Shown in pieces: positions 34,856 to 44,214 of a stretch of DNA of 64,000 bases. Origin of the DNA: Chitinophagales bacterium. GTDB taxonomy: Bacteria; Bacteroidota; Bacteroidia; Chitinophagales; Saprospiraceae. The notes beneath the pieces are model-generated. The model made no database searches. It had not been told where the DNA came from and saw only the letters and a list, made by a program, of their open reading frames with translations. The stretch covers positions 205,961 through 269,960 of the forward strand of contig JAAFJN010000005.1 in the NCBI GenBank assembly GCA_013298845.1, given 5' to 3'. How positions within the stretch are numbered: the stretch's first letter is position 1; each line of letters begins with the position of its first letter. The position numbers and the translations under genes were made by a program.

Positions 34856-35995
34856 ATGATGAAGGCCCAAAACACCCTGCGGCAAATGCTGTTTTCCGTG
34901 GTGGCAGTTACAGCGGTAGCGGCCATTTGTTACCCATTCACCGAGTTCATCGGGTACCGGTCGGTGGCACTTATTTTGTTGCTGGTCGTATCCATTCTGG
35001 CCATGCGGCAGGGGTTGCCCGCCGTTATTACCGCCGCCTTACTCGGGGCACTCATCTGGGATTTCTTTTTTATCCCGCCCCGGTTTACCCTCACCATTGG
35101 CAGCGGCGAAGATGCTCTCCTTATATTGATGTACTTTATTGTCGCTACGCTCAACGGCATTATTCAATACCGGCTGCGCCAAATGTCGCGGCTGCAATAT
35201 GAAACCAAAGAGCGCGAACGTTCCATTAAATTATACAACGCGCTGTTTAACTCACTCTCGCACGACTTGCGCACGCCCATTGCGGCCGTTTTGGGCGCCG
35301 CCGATACCCTGAACGAAACCGATGTGCAATTATCGCCCCAACAACGCGCCGTGCTGTTGTCCGAAATCACCGGCAATGCCCTCCGCCTCAACGAACAGGT
35401 GGATAACCTGCTCAATATGTCGCGCCTCGAAGCCGGTATGATCCACGCCCGTAAAGCCTGGTGCGACCTGAAAGACCTCGTGTACGGGACCGTAAAAAAA
35501 CTCATTCCCAACCCATCAGAATATCCCATTTCGATCATTATTCCGCCCGATTTCCCGTTAGTACAACTGGATTATGGCCTAAGTGAGCATATTTTGCTCA
35601 ACTTGCTCAACAATGCCCGCCGACATACCCCACCCGGCACCCGCATCACCATAGAAGCGCGTATGCTCAAAATTTCGCACGGACATTTTGAGACCGATTC
35701 CACAAACAACCGTATAAAGCCCGTGAAAGAAGCAGATACCCATTTATTACAGTTGGAAGTTATGGACGAAGGCCCCGGTATTCCGCCGGAGGATGTAGCG
35801 CGTATTTTTGACAAATTTTACCGCTCCGAAGCCACCAAAGCCGATGGGACGGGCTTGGGCCTGTACGTAGCCGGTGGTTTTGTGGAAGCCCAAGGCGGTG
35901 AAATCAGCGTGCGCAACCGGCTCACCGGCGGCGCTTGTTTCACCATCGAAATCCCTACCGTTATATTAAGCCAACAGTTTCACGACAATGATTGA
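34856..35995 (+). CDS. KdpD-like sensor histidine kinase lacking the N-terminal Kdp domain
   Basis: This 379-residue kinase has about four hydrophobic helices within residues 10-105, including WDFFFIPPRFTLTIG, the DUF4118 signature of KdpD. HisKA follows with the phospho-acceptor in FNSLSHDLRTPIAAVLG at about 135-151, then HATPase_c with HILLNLLNNARRHTP, DEGPGIPPEDVARIFD and ADGTGLGLYVAGGF. The roughly 400-residue N-terminal KdpD/Usp part of full-length KdpD is absent. Its stop overlaps the regulator gene start by 8 bp. It probably senses potassium limitation or turgor, as KdpD does, but this is inferred. Confidence 0.88.
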   Translation: MMKAQNTLRQMLFSVVAVTAVAAICYPFTEFIGYRSVALILLLVVSILAMRQGLPAVITAALLGALIWDFFFIPPRFTLTIGSGEDALLILMYFIVATLNGIIQYRLRQMSRLQYETKERERSIKLYNALFNSLSHDLRTPIAAVLGAADTLNETDVQLSPQQRAVLLSEITGNALRLNEQVDNLLNMSRLEAGMIHARKAWCDLKDLVYGTVKKLIPNPSEYPISIIIPPDFPLVQLDYGLSEHILLNLLNNARRHTPPGTRITIEARMLKISHGHFETDSTNNRIKPVKEADTHLLQLEVMDEGPGIPPEDVARIFDKFYRSEATKADGTGLGLYVAGGFVEAQGGEISVRNRLTGGACFTIEIPTVILSQQFHDND

Positions 35996-36671
35996 TAGTA
36001 CCATATTACTCATCGAAGACGATGCTTCCATCCGGCGGTTGCTCCAAATTGCCCTCGAAGCCAGCGGTTTTAAGGTTCGGCACGCCGTTTCGGGTAAAGA
36101 GGGTAAAACCGAAGCCGCCATGCACCAACCCGCGCTGGTGCTCCTCGACCTGGGTTTACCCGACGAAGACGGACAAGAACTGCTCAAAGCATTGCGGGAA
36201 TGGTACACGCGGCCGGTGATTGTGGTCTCCGCCCGCGACGAAGAAACCGAAATCGTGCGCGCCCTGGATAATGGTGCCAACGATTACCTCACCAAACCCT
36301 TCCGAACCGGCGAACTGCTCGCCCGTATTCGCGCTGCCCTCCGGCTGGCGCAACCCGAAATATCAGAACCGGAAAAAAATTACGGCAGCCTTTGCCTCGA
36401 TTTATCCGCCCGAATGGTGCGCAAAAACGGCGACCCCGTCAAACTCACCTCCACCGAATACGCTTTATTGGCCCTTTTTGTCAAAAATGCCGGTAAAGTG
36501 CTTACCCATTCCTTTATCCTGCGCGAAGTATGGGGACCGGGATACATTCACCACACCGAATATCCGCGGGTATTTGTGGGGCAATTGCGCAAAAAAATTG
36601 AAGATGACCCCAATCACCCCCGGTTTATTCTCACCGAATCGGGGGTTGGGTACCGTTTTATGGTGGATTAA
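35988..36671 (+). CDS. kdpE: KdpE-like response regulator
   Basis: This 227-residue OmpR-family regulator starts at 35988, overlapping the kinase gene by 8 bp. The receiver domain shows ILLIEDDASIRRLL, the phospho-Asp in LVLLDLGLPDEDGQ (about 54) and the Lys in YLTKPFRTGELLARI. The C-terminal winged helix contains LTSTEYALLALFVKN, LREVWGP, FVGQLRKKIEDDP and GVGYRFM. This is the typical arrangement for KdpE. The potassium transporter gene follows 37 bp later, suggesting direct control. Confidence 0.9.
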   Translation: MIDSTILLIEDDASIRRLLQIALEASGFKVRHAVSGKEGKTEAAMHQPALVLLDLGLPDEDGQELLKALREWYTRPVIVVSARDEETEIVRALDNGANDYLTKPFRTGELLARIRAALRLAQPEISEPEKNYGSLCLDLSARMVRKNGDPVKLTSTEYALLALFVKNAGKVLTHSFILREVWGPGYIHHTEYPRVFVGQLRKKIEDDPNHPRFILTESGVGYRFMVD

Positions 36672-36708
36672 ACCACCTTTTATCGTTTGAACGTATAATT
36701 TTACAAAT

Positions 36709-38649
36709 ATGAAACACAGTAGTACAACCTCAAAAGTTACCGTCGGCACCTTGCTGGTGGCCCTGGGCATCATTTACGGAGACATTGGCACCTCCCCGCT
36801 GTACGTGATGAAATCTATCGTAGGAACCCGTCCCATCAGCGAATTGCTGGTGTACGGAGGTATTTCCTGCGTTTTTTGGACCCTCGTTTTCCAAACGACG
36901 TTCAAATACATTACCCTCACGCTCACCGCCGATAACCACGGCGAAGGTGGTATTTTTTCACTCTACGCCCTGGTACGCCGCTTTGGTTCGGGGCTGGTAT
37001 TTTCGGCAATGGTCGGGGCCGCTACCCTGCTCGCCGACGGGATGATCACCCCACCCATTTCCGTTGCTTCGGCGGTGGAAGGATTGGAAAAAGTGGTGCC
37101 GCACCTGCCCACAGTACCCATTGTCATCGTTATTTTATCGGGTATTTTCTTTTTTCAACGATTTGGCACCCAATTAGTAGGCGCTACTTTTGGCCCGGTA
37201 ATGGCCGTTTGGTTCGCCATGTTGTTTATTTTAGGCATCGTGCAGGTGGCGCAATACCCCGATATCGTGCGGGCATTAAGCCCCCATTACGCCATTCAAC
37301 TGCTCACCATGTATCCACAGGGTTTCTGGTTGCTGGGCGCGGTATTTTTGTGCACCACGGGTGCCGAAGCCTTGTATTCGGACCTGGGGCACTGCGGTAT
37401 TCGCAATATTCGCCTGACCTGGATTGTTGTAAAAATCAGTCTGGTGGTCAACTACCTGGGGCAAGCCGCGTGGCTATTGCACAATGGCAGCACCGATTTG
37501 GCGGGGCGCAACCCGTTTTTCGAAATTATGCCCTCGTGGTTCCTCATTCCGGGTATTTTAATTGCCACTGCCGCCGCCATTATTGCTTCGCAGGCGCTCA
37601 TTAGCGGCTCTTACACCCTGATTTCGGAGGCCATGTCGCTCAATTTCTGGCCCCGGATGAGTGTGCGCCAACCGACGGAACTCAAAGGACAAATTTATAT
37701 CCCAAGTATCAATTTGTTGTTGTGGGCCGGTTGCGTCGGGGTGATGTTGTATTTCCAAAACTCCGAACACATGGAGGCGGCTTACGGCTTGGCCATTACC
37801 CTGACCATGATGATGACCACCATTTTGTTGTCGTACTTCCTGTACCGGGTGCGCAAATGGCCGTTTTGGCAAGTGGGCGCAGTGGCGACCTTGTTTGGCC
37901 TCATCGAAGGTTCGTTTTTTGTGGCCAATTTGAAAAAATTCCCCGAAGGTGGTTTTGTCACCATCATCATTGGCGGGATCTTTTTCATCATTATGTACAC
38001 TTGGTATTTTGCCCGAAAAATCAATAATGGCCTCGTGCGTTTTGTTGAACTAAAAAACTACGCCACTTTGTTAAATGACCTGAGCGAAGACGATGTAATT
38101 CCCAAGTTTTCGACCCACCTGGTGTATTTAACCAAGGCCAATAACCCCAAACACGTGGAAGAAAAGGTGATGAATTCCATTTTTTCCAAAAAACCCAAAC
38201 GCGCCGACGTGTATTGGTTCCTGCACATTAACCGCACCGATGACCCTTACACCCTCGAATACACCGTGGATGAATTGGTGGACGATAAGGTCATTCGCGT
38301 GGATATCAACATTGGTTTCCGGGTGCAACCGCGCGTCGAGTTGTACTTCAAAAAAATTGTGCAAGACCTGGTCGTACGCCAGCAATTGAACCTCCACATT
38401 CGCCCCGACGGATCAACGCGGTACAATCCCGAACCGGATTTTAAATTCGTGGTGTTGGAAAAATTCCTTTCGGCCGAAAACGATTTTGCGCTCCGCGAAG
38501 GTTTGTTGCTCAACGGCTATTTCCTGCTCAAACACCTCGGCACCACCGACGAAAAAGCGTTTGGTCTGGACCGCAGCGATATTGTTATTGAAGATATTCC
38601 GCTCGTCGTGCAGCCCGCCGGGAACATTGTTTTGGAGTATAAAAAATAA
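36709..38649 (+). CDS. kup: Kup/Trk-type potassium uptake protein
   Basis: This 646-residue KUP/HAK/KT transporter carries the conserved N-terminal block (LGIIYGDIGTSPLYVMKSI at about 19-37) and GEGGIFSLYALVRR. About twelve membrane helices follow, with GAEALYSDLGHCG, ASQALISGSYTLI and a cytoplasmic C-terminal domain of about 190 residues. It imports potassium with protons at constitutive or low-affinity levels. Here it follows a KdpDE-like pair on the same strand, whereas those regulators normally stand beside kdpFABC, which is not in the window. The start at 36709 fits the family N terminus. Confidence 0.94.
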   Translation: MKHSSTTSKVTVGTLLVALGIIYGDIGTSPLYVMKSIVGTRPISELLVYGGISCVFWTLVFQTTFKYITLTLTADNHGEGGIFSLYALVRRFGSGLVFSAMVGAATLLADGMITPPISVASAVEGLEKVVPHLPTVPIVIVILSGIFFFQRFGTQLVGATFGPVMAVWFAMLFILGIVQVAQYPDIVRALSPHYAIQLLTMYPQGFWLLGAVFLCTTGAEALYSDLGHCGIRNIRLTWIVVKISLVVNYLGQAAWLLHNGSTDLAGRNPFFEIMPSWFLIPGILIATAAAIIASQALISGSYTLISEAMSLNFWPRMSVRQPTELKGQIYIPSINLLLWAGCVGVMLYFQNSEHMEAAYGLAITLTMMMTTILLSYFLYRVRKWPFWQVGAVATLFGLIEGSFFVANLKKFPEGGFVTIIIGGIFFIIMYTWYFARKINNGLVRFVELKNYATLLNDLSEDDVIPKFSTHLVYLTKANNPKHVEEKVMNSIFSKKPKRADVYWFLHINRTDDPYTLEYTVDELVDDKVIRVDINIGFRVQPRVELYFKKIVQDLVVRQQLNLHIRPDGSTRYNPEPDFKFVVLEKFLSAENDFALREGLLLNGYFLLKHLGTTDEKAFGLDRSDIVIEDIPLVVQPAGNIVLEYKK

Positions 38650-38673
38650 AAATAGGGTTGCTTTTGGGCAAAA

Positions 38674-38717
38674 AGGTAGCCAAATAACATCTCCCGTCAG
38701 ATATTATTTGGCTACCT
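38674..38717. terminator. Hairpin between kup and the Rrf2 gene
   Basis: AGGTAGCCAAATAA and TTATTTGGCTACCT form a perfect 14-bp stem with a 16-base loop, 25 bp after the kup stop. Weak T-runs flank it. It lies between convergent genes, so it could stop transcription from both sides. Confidence 0.6.
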
Positions 38718-38753
38718 GCTTTAGCCGATTTCAACAAATCGAAAACGGTGGTA

Positions 38754-39167
38754 CTACATCAAACTTTCGATGGTCAAACCCGCGAGTAACTCTACGTCGC
38801 GTTGGCGTACCTGCGTGAATACTTCGCGCATTTTACAGGCGGCCTCGTCGGGGCAATCGTCGCAAGGTTTGTAAAATTTTAAAGAAACGCAAGGCAAAAG
38901 CGCCACCGGACCATCCACAAGCCGGAGCACTTCGATTAAGGAAATGTAAGCGGGTGGTTTTAACAAATAATAGCCGCCATTGGCACCGGCACGGCTATCC
39001 ACCAAACCGGACTTTTTTAATTCGAGCAGTATTTGCTCCAAAAACTTCTTGGGAATGCGCTCTTCTTTTGCAATATCGGGGGTAGAAACAGTACCTGGCG
39101 TTTTTCCAAACTCCTTTCCAAGCCGCGTCAACGCCTTGAGTGCATATTTGCAACGTTTTGACATCAT
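38754..39167 (-). CDS. Rrf2-family transcriptional regulator
   Basis: This 137-residue protein has the winged-helix pattern of Rrf2: KRCKYALKALTRLG, TPDIAKEERIPKKFLEQILL and GLVDSRAGANGGYYLLKPP. A cysteine cluster follows (PCVSLKFYKPCDDCPDEAAC), with four Cys at the position of the Fe-S ligands in IscR and NsrR. It therefore probably senses iron-sulfur status, nitric oxide or redox. Two starts (39167 and 39164) are possible. No target gene is evident; the small membrane protein gene upstream on the same strand is 44 bp away. Confidence 0.87.
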   Translation of the reverse strand: MMSKRCKYALKALTRLGKEFGKTPGTVSTPDIAKEERIPKKFLEQILLELKKSGLVDSRAGANGGYYLLKPPAYISLIEVLRLVDGPVALLPCVSLKFYKPCDDCPDEAACKMREVFTQVRQRDVELLAGLTIESLM

Positions 39168-39211
39168 AACGGCGCGAAGGTACGGTGGTTTTTACGGCTT
39201 TGCGGGGCTAT

Positions 39212-39463
39212 TTAATTAAAAATATTAACCAAACTTTTCATAACGCAACTTACACCAATGGTTGTGAGGCCGTACATCACCATCAAAATGGACGATCCTT
39301 CGGCGTGAAACAACATATTGAGGGCAAAACTAAGACCCAACATGCCCAACCCCGTGCAAAGCCATATCTGGCCGCTGCGCATGAGGCGTTTGTGGCGTTC
39401 CATATCTACGTCATTATCCAATATTGTTGGGTGGGGATCCTGGTTGGGTTGAGAAAATTCCAT
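39212..39463 (-). CDS. Small membrane protein, unknown
   Basis: This 83-residue protein starts with a hydrophilic stretch (MEFSQPNQDPHPTILDNDVD) and has two hydrophobic helices (about 31-51 and 58-78) linked by a short loop. No family was recognised. An upstream frame extension has low-complexity character and was not used; the ATG at 39463 gives a sensible N terminus. It is followed by the Rrf2 gene on the same strand. Confidence 0.55.
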   Translation of the reverse strand: MEFSQPNQDPHPTILDNDVDMERHKRLMRSGQIWLCTGLGMLGLSFALNMLFHAEGSSILMVMYGLTTIGVSCVMKSLVNIFN

Positions 39464-39755
39464 ATTGTTTGTTTTTATTGTGAAAAGGTCATTTTTGCGC
39501 AATATTAAACAAAGTTTTGCCAAAGAAAACTTTGTTAACAAACGGTAGCCTCCAACGCAAAAAGGCAAAATGGGACTCGACAAAATTATTTTTTGCCCAA
39601 AGATTCCCATTTTACCTTTTTAAAACTTAAACGCTGTTTTTTCTTAAAATTCAAAATTTATTTTTAAAAAACTGCGCTCTAAAAAACTTTTGCGATAGTT
39701 TGTACATACCAACTAAACCAGCACCGCTAACTACTAACCGATCTCCAAACCAACC
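39464..39755. other. AT-rich intergenic region, no gene seen
   Basis: This 292-bp stretch lies between the small membrane protein start and the stop of the T9SS type-B protein at 39756. It contains long A/T runs and no convincing open frame, hairpin terminator or promoter box. Confidence 0.6.
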
Positions 39756-41834
39756 CTACCGAATCAGCGTCACTTCTCCCAAAAATTCGAATTGGGTCCC
39801 GCACACCTGAACGTTTATTTTGTACAAGTACACATCCATCGGGGCAGCCCGTTGGTCCAGGGTGCCATTCCAACCCGCTTCCCCGGCATACACTTCCTGC
39901 CCCCAACGGTTAAAAATCCGCAGGTTATACGCCTCAATGGCCGCTCCAACGGGCGCAAATACATCGTTATTAGCATCACTATTGGGCGTGAAGGCGTTGG
40001 GCATCTCAACGGTACAATCGGGTGTAATTACTTCTACTGTGAGGCTGGCGCTGGCCGTACAACCGTCGTTGTTGGTGACGGTGACAAAGTACGTGGTGGT
40101 GGTTGCGGGGGTGGCCACGGGAGCGGGACAGACAATACAACTAAGCCCGGCCGCAGGACTCCATTCAAATGCAACTGCATCGCTTTGGGCCACTAATTCC
40201 ACTGCCCCTCCGACCTGAATTGTTGAACTGAAAGGGAATACATCTAATATTGGTGGAGCAAGTACAGTTATCGCCACTGAATCGTGGGAGGTACAGCCAT
40301 CTTCGGTGGCCGAAAGCACTAATATGGTGCTTTCATCACTCGTAAATTCAGGATTAGGTGCTGAAGGATTAGACACCGCACTGGCAGGTGACCATAGTAA
40401 GGTTCCCACGCCATTCCCCAATAGCGACAAACTGGCACCGGGGCATATTTCGGCATCAAGACCAGCATTAGGGGCAGGGGGGAACACACCTGTGGTTACT
40501 ACTACCGAATCCACGCCGATTCCACAAGTTGCGTTCGTTACTGTCACTGTGTAGGTGCCCGGAGTGGACACGGTAATGTACGTGGTTTGCGCCCCCGTGG
40601 ACCAAGCGTAAGACATGGCATTACTTATTCCCGGTTCAAGGAGTAATGGTTGCCCCGAACACAAAGTTTGCTTAGCAGGACCTAAATTCACTGGTAAGGG
40701 TGGATCTTCATCCCGGCGAAACAAGGCATTGTCGAAATTGGGTAGCCCCCAAAAGTAGTCACCTAAATCAAACCGAAATACTTCATGCTCCACAAAAGGG
40801 CTACTATTGGGGCAGATGATGGCGGATAAATTTACGATATAGTCCAAAGCCGGTATCTGGACAAAATAAATTTTACCATCAGGTGCCAATTGCATGGCCC
40901 CATAGCCAGCATCCGAATAAGGTAAGTTTGTAACGGTCGTCCGCGAAGCAACAATATCTGTCGCAGTGAGGTCAAAAAATTCAAGCGTTGGTCCTTCAAT
41001 GATTCTGAATAATCGTTTGCTGTTAGACGAAAATTCAATGGAAGTTATAAGAGCCGGTAAAATTAACGCTCCACCCAAAAAACCGGAGGATGGATCAAAA
41101 GGTACTAAACTTTGATTGAAGGCTATCCATTTGCCGTCGGGGGAGGCTTTAATACTTCCACCACTGTTAGAAAAGGGAAATAATTGAGGAATGCCCACCC
41201 CGTTGCTGTCCACTCGAAACACTGCAAGGCCATTGTCGCCATTGTTCACTAAAACCCAATAATCACTACCATTGCTATGCCTTATCACACATAAACCTTC
41301 GTAAGAAGGCACCAAAACGGATTCGGTATAATTAGTAACACCACCTAAACCGCCGTTGAGTGCCATATCCACCTCAAAATACGAAAAACCACGACCAAGA
41401 GGCTGACCGGGGACGCTGCCGCCCACGCTAAACTCGATCTCTTCCATAGTAAATAAAAAATACTTCCCGGCAGCACCCGGCTTTGGAATAATCACCGATG
41501 ACTGAATTGCGCTGAACCCTCCACCTTCGGTAAAACCCATATCATACATAACTTCGTGGTTGCGATTCCATATCTTACCGGTAGACTCTCCAGCCACTTG
41601 TGGCGAGCGGCCACCGCCGTTGGTGTAGAACAGCAAATTGCCATTTTCGTCACAGATACTGGTACTCCCCTCGTAGGTCCACATGGAACTGGGGGTGGTA
41701 ACTAAGGCGGTACCGCTGTTAAAATCGAGTGCAGCGCCTTTACCAAAATGCCAGATGTTGCCCTGTTTTTGGGCATAAAGCGTCGTTATCTGGCAAAAAA
41801 CGACCCAAAAAATAGAAAACATTGTTTTTTTCAT
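39756..41834 (-). CDS. T9SS type B protein (paralogue A of three)
   Basis: This 692-residue secreted protein has a signal peptide (MKKTMFSIFWVVFCQITTLYAQ). A beta-propeller-like region of about 340 residues begins with KQGNIWHFGKGAALDF and SICDENGNLLFYTNGGG. Immunoglobulin/PKD-like strands with Cys pairs follow (VTVTNATCGIGVDSVVV, GLSCIVCPAPVATP). The T9SS type-B 'gliding motility-associated' C-terminal domain comes last (MPNAFTPNSDANNDVFAPVG ... RIFNRWGQEVYAG ... GEVTLIR). It is exported and attached at the cell surface. It is very similar to the next two upstream genes over its whole length. Confidence 0.85.
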   Translation of the reverse strand: MKKTMFSIFWVVFCQITTLYAQKQGNIWHFGKGAALDFNSGTALVTTPSSMWTYEGSTSICDENGNLLFYTNGGGRSPQVAGESTGKIWNRNHEVMYDMGFTEGGGFSAIQSSVIIPKPGAAGKYFLFTMEEIEFSVGGSVPGQPLGRGFSYFEVDMALNGGLGGVTNYTESVLVPSYEGLCVIRHSNGSDYWVLVNNGDNGLAVFRVDSNGVGIPQLFPFSNSGGSIKASPDGKWIAFNQSLVPFDPSSGFLGGALILPALITSIEFSSNSKRLFRIIEGPTLEFFDLTATDIVASRTTVTNLPYSDAGYGAMQLAPDGKIYFVQIPALDYIVNLSAIICPNSSPFVEHEVFRFDLGDYFWGLPNFDNALFRRDEDPPLPVNLGPAKQTLCSGQPLLLEPGISNAMSYAWSTGAQTTYITVSTPGTYTVTVTNATCGIGVDSVVVTTGVFPPAPNAGLDAEICPGASLSLLGNGVGTLLWSPASAVSNPSAPNPEFTSDESTILVLSATEDGCTSHDSVAITVLAPPILDVFPFSSTIQVGGAVELVAQSDAVAFEWSPAAGLSCIVCPAPVATPATTTTYFVTVTNNDGCTASASLTVEVITPDCTVEMPNAFTPNSDANNDVFAPVGAAIEAYNLRIFNRWGQEVYAGEAGWNGTLDQRAAPMDVYLYKINVQVCGTQFEFLGEVTLIR

Positions 41835-41877
41835 AGTCAGATTATTTATTTAAATTTATATAATTAAAATAATTTTT

Positions 41878-41916
41878 CAACGGGGTATCCTTGAACAACA
41901 GAAGGATGCCCCGTTG
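41878..41916. terminator. Hairpin between paralogues A and B
   Basis: CAACGGGGTATCCTT pairs with AAGGATGCCCCGTTG (one G-T pair) around a 9-base loop. It lies between paralogue B's stop and paralogue A's start and could terminate leftward transcription of B. T-runs on the minus strand are weak, so it may be only partial. Confidence 0.45.
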
Positions 41917-41983
41917 GCATTTTGTAACAATTTTTTGGGTACTTGAGTTCATAAGCCCCAGTCTAATCCCTTATCCCTCAACG

Positions 41984-44086
41984 CTACCGGATCAACGTCA
42001 CCTCTCCCAAAAATTCGGATTGGGTACCGCACACCTGAATGTTTATTTTGTACACGTACACATCCATCGGGGCGGCCTGTTGGTCCAAAGTGCCGTTCCA
42101 GCCCGCTTCCCCTGTGTACATTTTTTGCCCCCAGCGATTAAAAATTTGCAAATTATAGGCTTCTATTTCCACTCCAACGGGCGCAAATACATCGTTATAA
42201 GTGTCGCTGTTGGGCGTAAAGGCGTTGGGCATGGTCACCGTGCAATCGGGTGGAATCACTTCTACCGTACGGCTGGCACTAGCGGTGCAGCCCGCGCTAT
42301 TGGTCACGGTTACAAAATACGTGGTGGTCACTTCCGGCGTCGCTACGGGGTTCGGGCAGTCCGTACAACTGAGTCCGGCGGCGGGCGACCATTCAAAAGC
42401 CGTGGCATTACTCGTGGCGCTCAAATCCACCGAAGAACCTGCATCAATGATGATGGTATCACCCGGAGAAATGGTTACCGTAGGGATCAAAAAAACGGTA
42501 ACTATTACCGTATCGCTGGCCGAACAACCGTTTTCGGTGGCGGTAAGTACCAGCGTGGTGGTGCTGTTACCATTAAACAATGGATTGGCATTCGTTGCGT
42601 CGGATACCACATTGGCGGGTGACCAAATCAACGTCCCTACGCCACTTCCAGACAGTGTTAATTCGTCACCGGCGCAAATACTGGCGTTGGTTCCGGCATT
42701 GGGAGCGGGAGGCAGCGCACCGGCCGTCACCACCACCGAATCTATTCCGATACCGCAGCCACCACTGGTCACCGTTACCGTGTAGGTTCCTGGCATTGTC
42801 GTGCTAAGTACCGGCGCTGTTGTACCATTCGACCAATTATAACTTGCATCGGGGAAATTGAGGGTTAAATCAACGGCTTGCCCATCGCACACTGCCCGAT
42901 CTGGCCCCAAGTCTACCATCAAAGGAGGTTCATTTTCGCGCTTAAAAAAAGCATTATCAAAATTAGGTAACCCAAAAAAACTTTCGTTGTTCGTCACCTG
43001 AAATCCAAACTTGTTTTTTTCCAAAAATGGCGCTGCATTTGGGCAAACGATGGTGTTGACAGAAACCGAGTCGAACAAAAAAGAGGTACGTAAAAAATAA
43101 ATTTTTCCGTCGGGTCCCAATTGCATTTGTCCGGGTAAAAAATCGAACCCTTCCAAGGTTTCCACGAGAGTTTGCGATGCCGCAATATCCGGTGCGTTTA
43201 AATCAAAATAACGAATCTCATCAAAGCCATCTAAAACAAAAAGTCGTTTGCTATCGGGCGAAAATTCGGCTGAATTGGCAATTTCCGACGTTAAAACCGG
43301 TGTTCCAAGCGTTCCTGTTGTCGAATTAAAAGGAAATACAGCCTGTCCTATACTTCTCACCAAACAAGATACCCATTGGCCATCTGGTGATGCTTTAATG
43401 GCCGCTGCGGTACCGCCGCCCGGCAAGTTCACCAACTGGGGCGTTCCAAAACCGGCCGATGTAAGTGGAAGAACCGCCAATCCGAAGGTATCATTGTGCA
43501 CAAGTACCCAATAATCGCTGCCATTGCTGTGCCGCACCGCGCACAAACCTTCATAAGTAGGCAAAAAAACGGATTCCGTGTAATTGGCTACGCCGCCCAA
43601 ACCACTATTGAGTGACATGTCTACCTCAAAATAAGACAAACCCCGCCCCAAAGGTTGGCTGGGAACTGCGCCACCCGCGAAGAACTCTACTTCTTCCATA
43701 GTTACCAAAAAATATTTACCGGCTTCACCCGGCTTTGGAAGAATCACCGAGGACTGGTAAGCACTGAATCCACCACCTTGGGTAAAACTCATGTCGTACA
43801 TTACTTCGTGGTTGCGGTTCCATATTTTGCCGCTGGTTTGCCCACTCAATTGCGGCGAACGCCCACCGCCGTTGGTGTAGAACAGCAAATTGCCATTTTC
43901 GTCACAAATACTGGCACATCCTTCAAAGGTTTTCATGGAACTGGGCGTAGTGACCACAGCAGCACCGCTGTTAAAATCAAGCGCCGCGCCTTGTCCAAAA
44001 TGCCAAACATTACCTTGTTTTTGGGCAAAAACATGCGTTGACAATAAAAAAACAACGCAAAAAATGGGGAACAATGCTTTTTTCAT
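41984..44086 (-). CDS. T9SS type B protein (paralogue B of three)
   Basis: This 700-residue secreted protein has the same layout as the gene at 39756: signal peptide (MKKALFPIFCVVFLL), propeller-like N-terminal half starting QGNVWHFGQGAALDF, Cys-containing immunoglobulin-like strands (GLSCTDCPNPVATPEVTTTY) and a type-B sorting domain (MPNAFTPNSDTYNDVFAPVG). The ATG at 44086 was chosen because it begins the signal peptide; a longer frame adds no signal. A 149-bp gap with a hairpin separates it from paralogue A. Confidence 0.85.
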   Translation of the reverse strand: MKKALFPIFCVVFLLSTHVFAQKQGNVWHFGQGAALDFNSGAAVVTTPSSMKTFEGCASICDENGNLLFYTNGGGRSPQLSGQTSGKIWNRNHEVMYDMSFTQGGGFSAYQSSVILPKPGEAGKYFLVTMEEVEFFAGGAVPSQPLGRGLSYFEVDMSLNSGLGGVANYTESVFLPTYEGLCAVRHSNGSDYWVLVHNDTFGLAVLPLTSAGFGTPQLVNLPGGGTAAAIKASPDGQWVSCLVRSIGQAVFPFNSTTGTLGTPVLTSEIANSAEFSPDSKRLFVLDGFDEIRYFDLNAPDIAASQTLVETLEGFDFLPGQMQLGPDGKIYFLRTSFLFDSVSVNTIVCPNAAPFLEKNKFGFQVTNNESFFGLPNFDNAFFKRENEPPLMVDLGPDRAVCDGQAVDLTLNFPDASYNWSNGTTAPVLSTTMPGTYTVTVTSGGCGIGIDSVVVTAGALPPAPNAGTNASICAGDELTLSGSGVGTLIWSPANVVSDATNANPLFNGNSTTTLVLTATENGCSASDTVIVTVFLIPTVTISPGDTIIIDAGSSVDLSATSNATAFEWSPAAGLSCTDCPNPVATPEVTTTYFVTVTNSAGCTASASRTVEVIPPDCTVTMPNAFTPNSDTYNDVFAPVGVEIEAYNLQIFNRWGQKMYTGEAGWNGTLDQQAAPMDVYVYKINIQVCGTQSEFLGEVTLIR

Positions 44087-44214
44087 AGCCTGACTTTTTA
44101 TCTGATAAATGTAAGAAACCAAGAAACAGGTCGTCTACACCAATTTATTTTATTTCAACAAGAATCATCCCTTTAAGTTTTTGGCCGTAGATAGCAGCCA
44201 TCAGTTCCACAATA

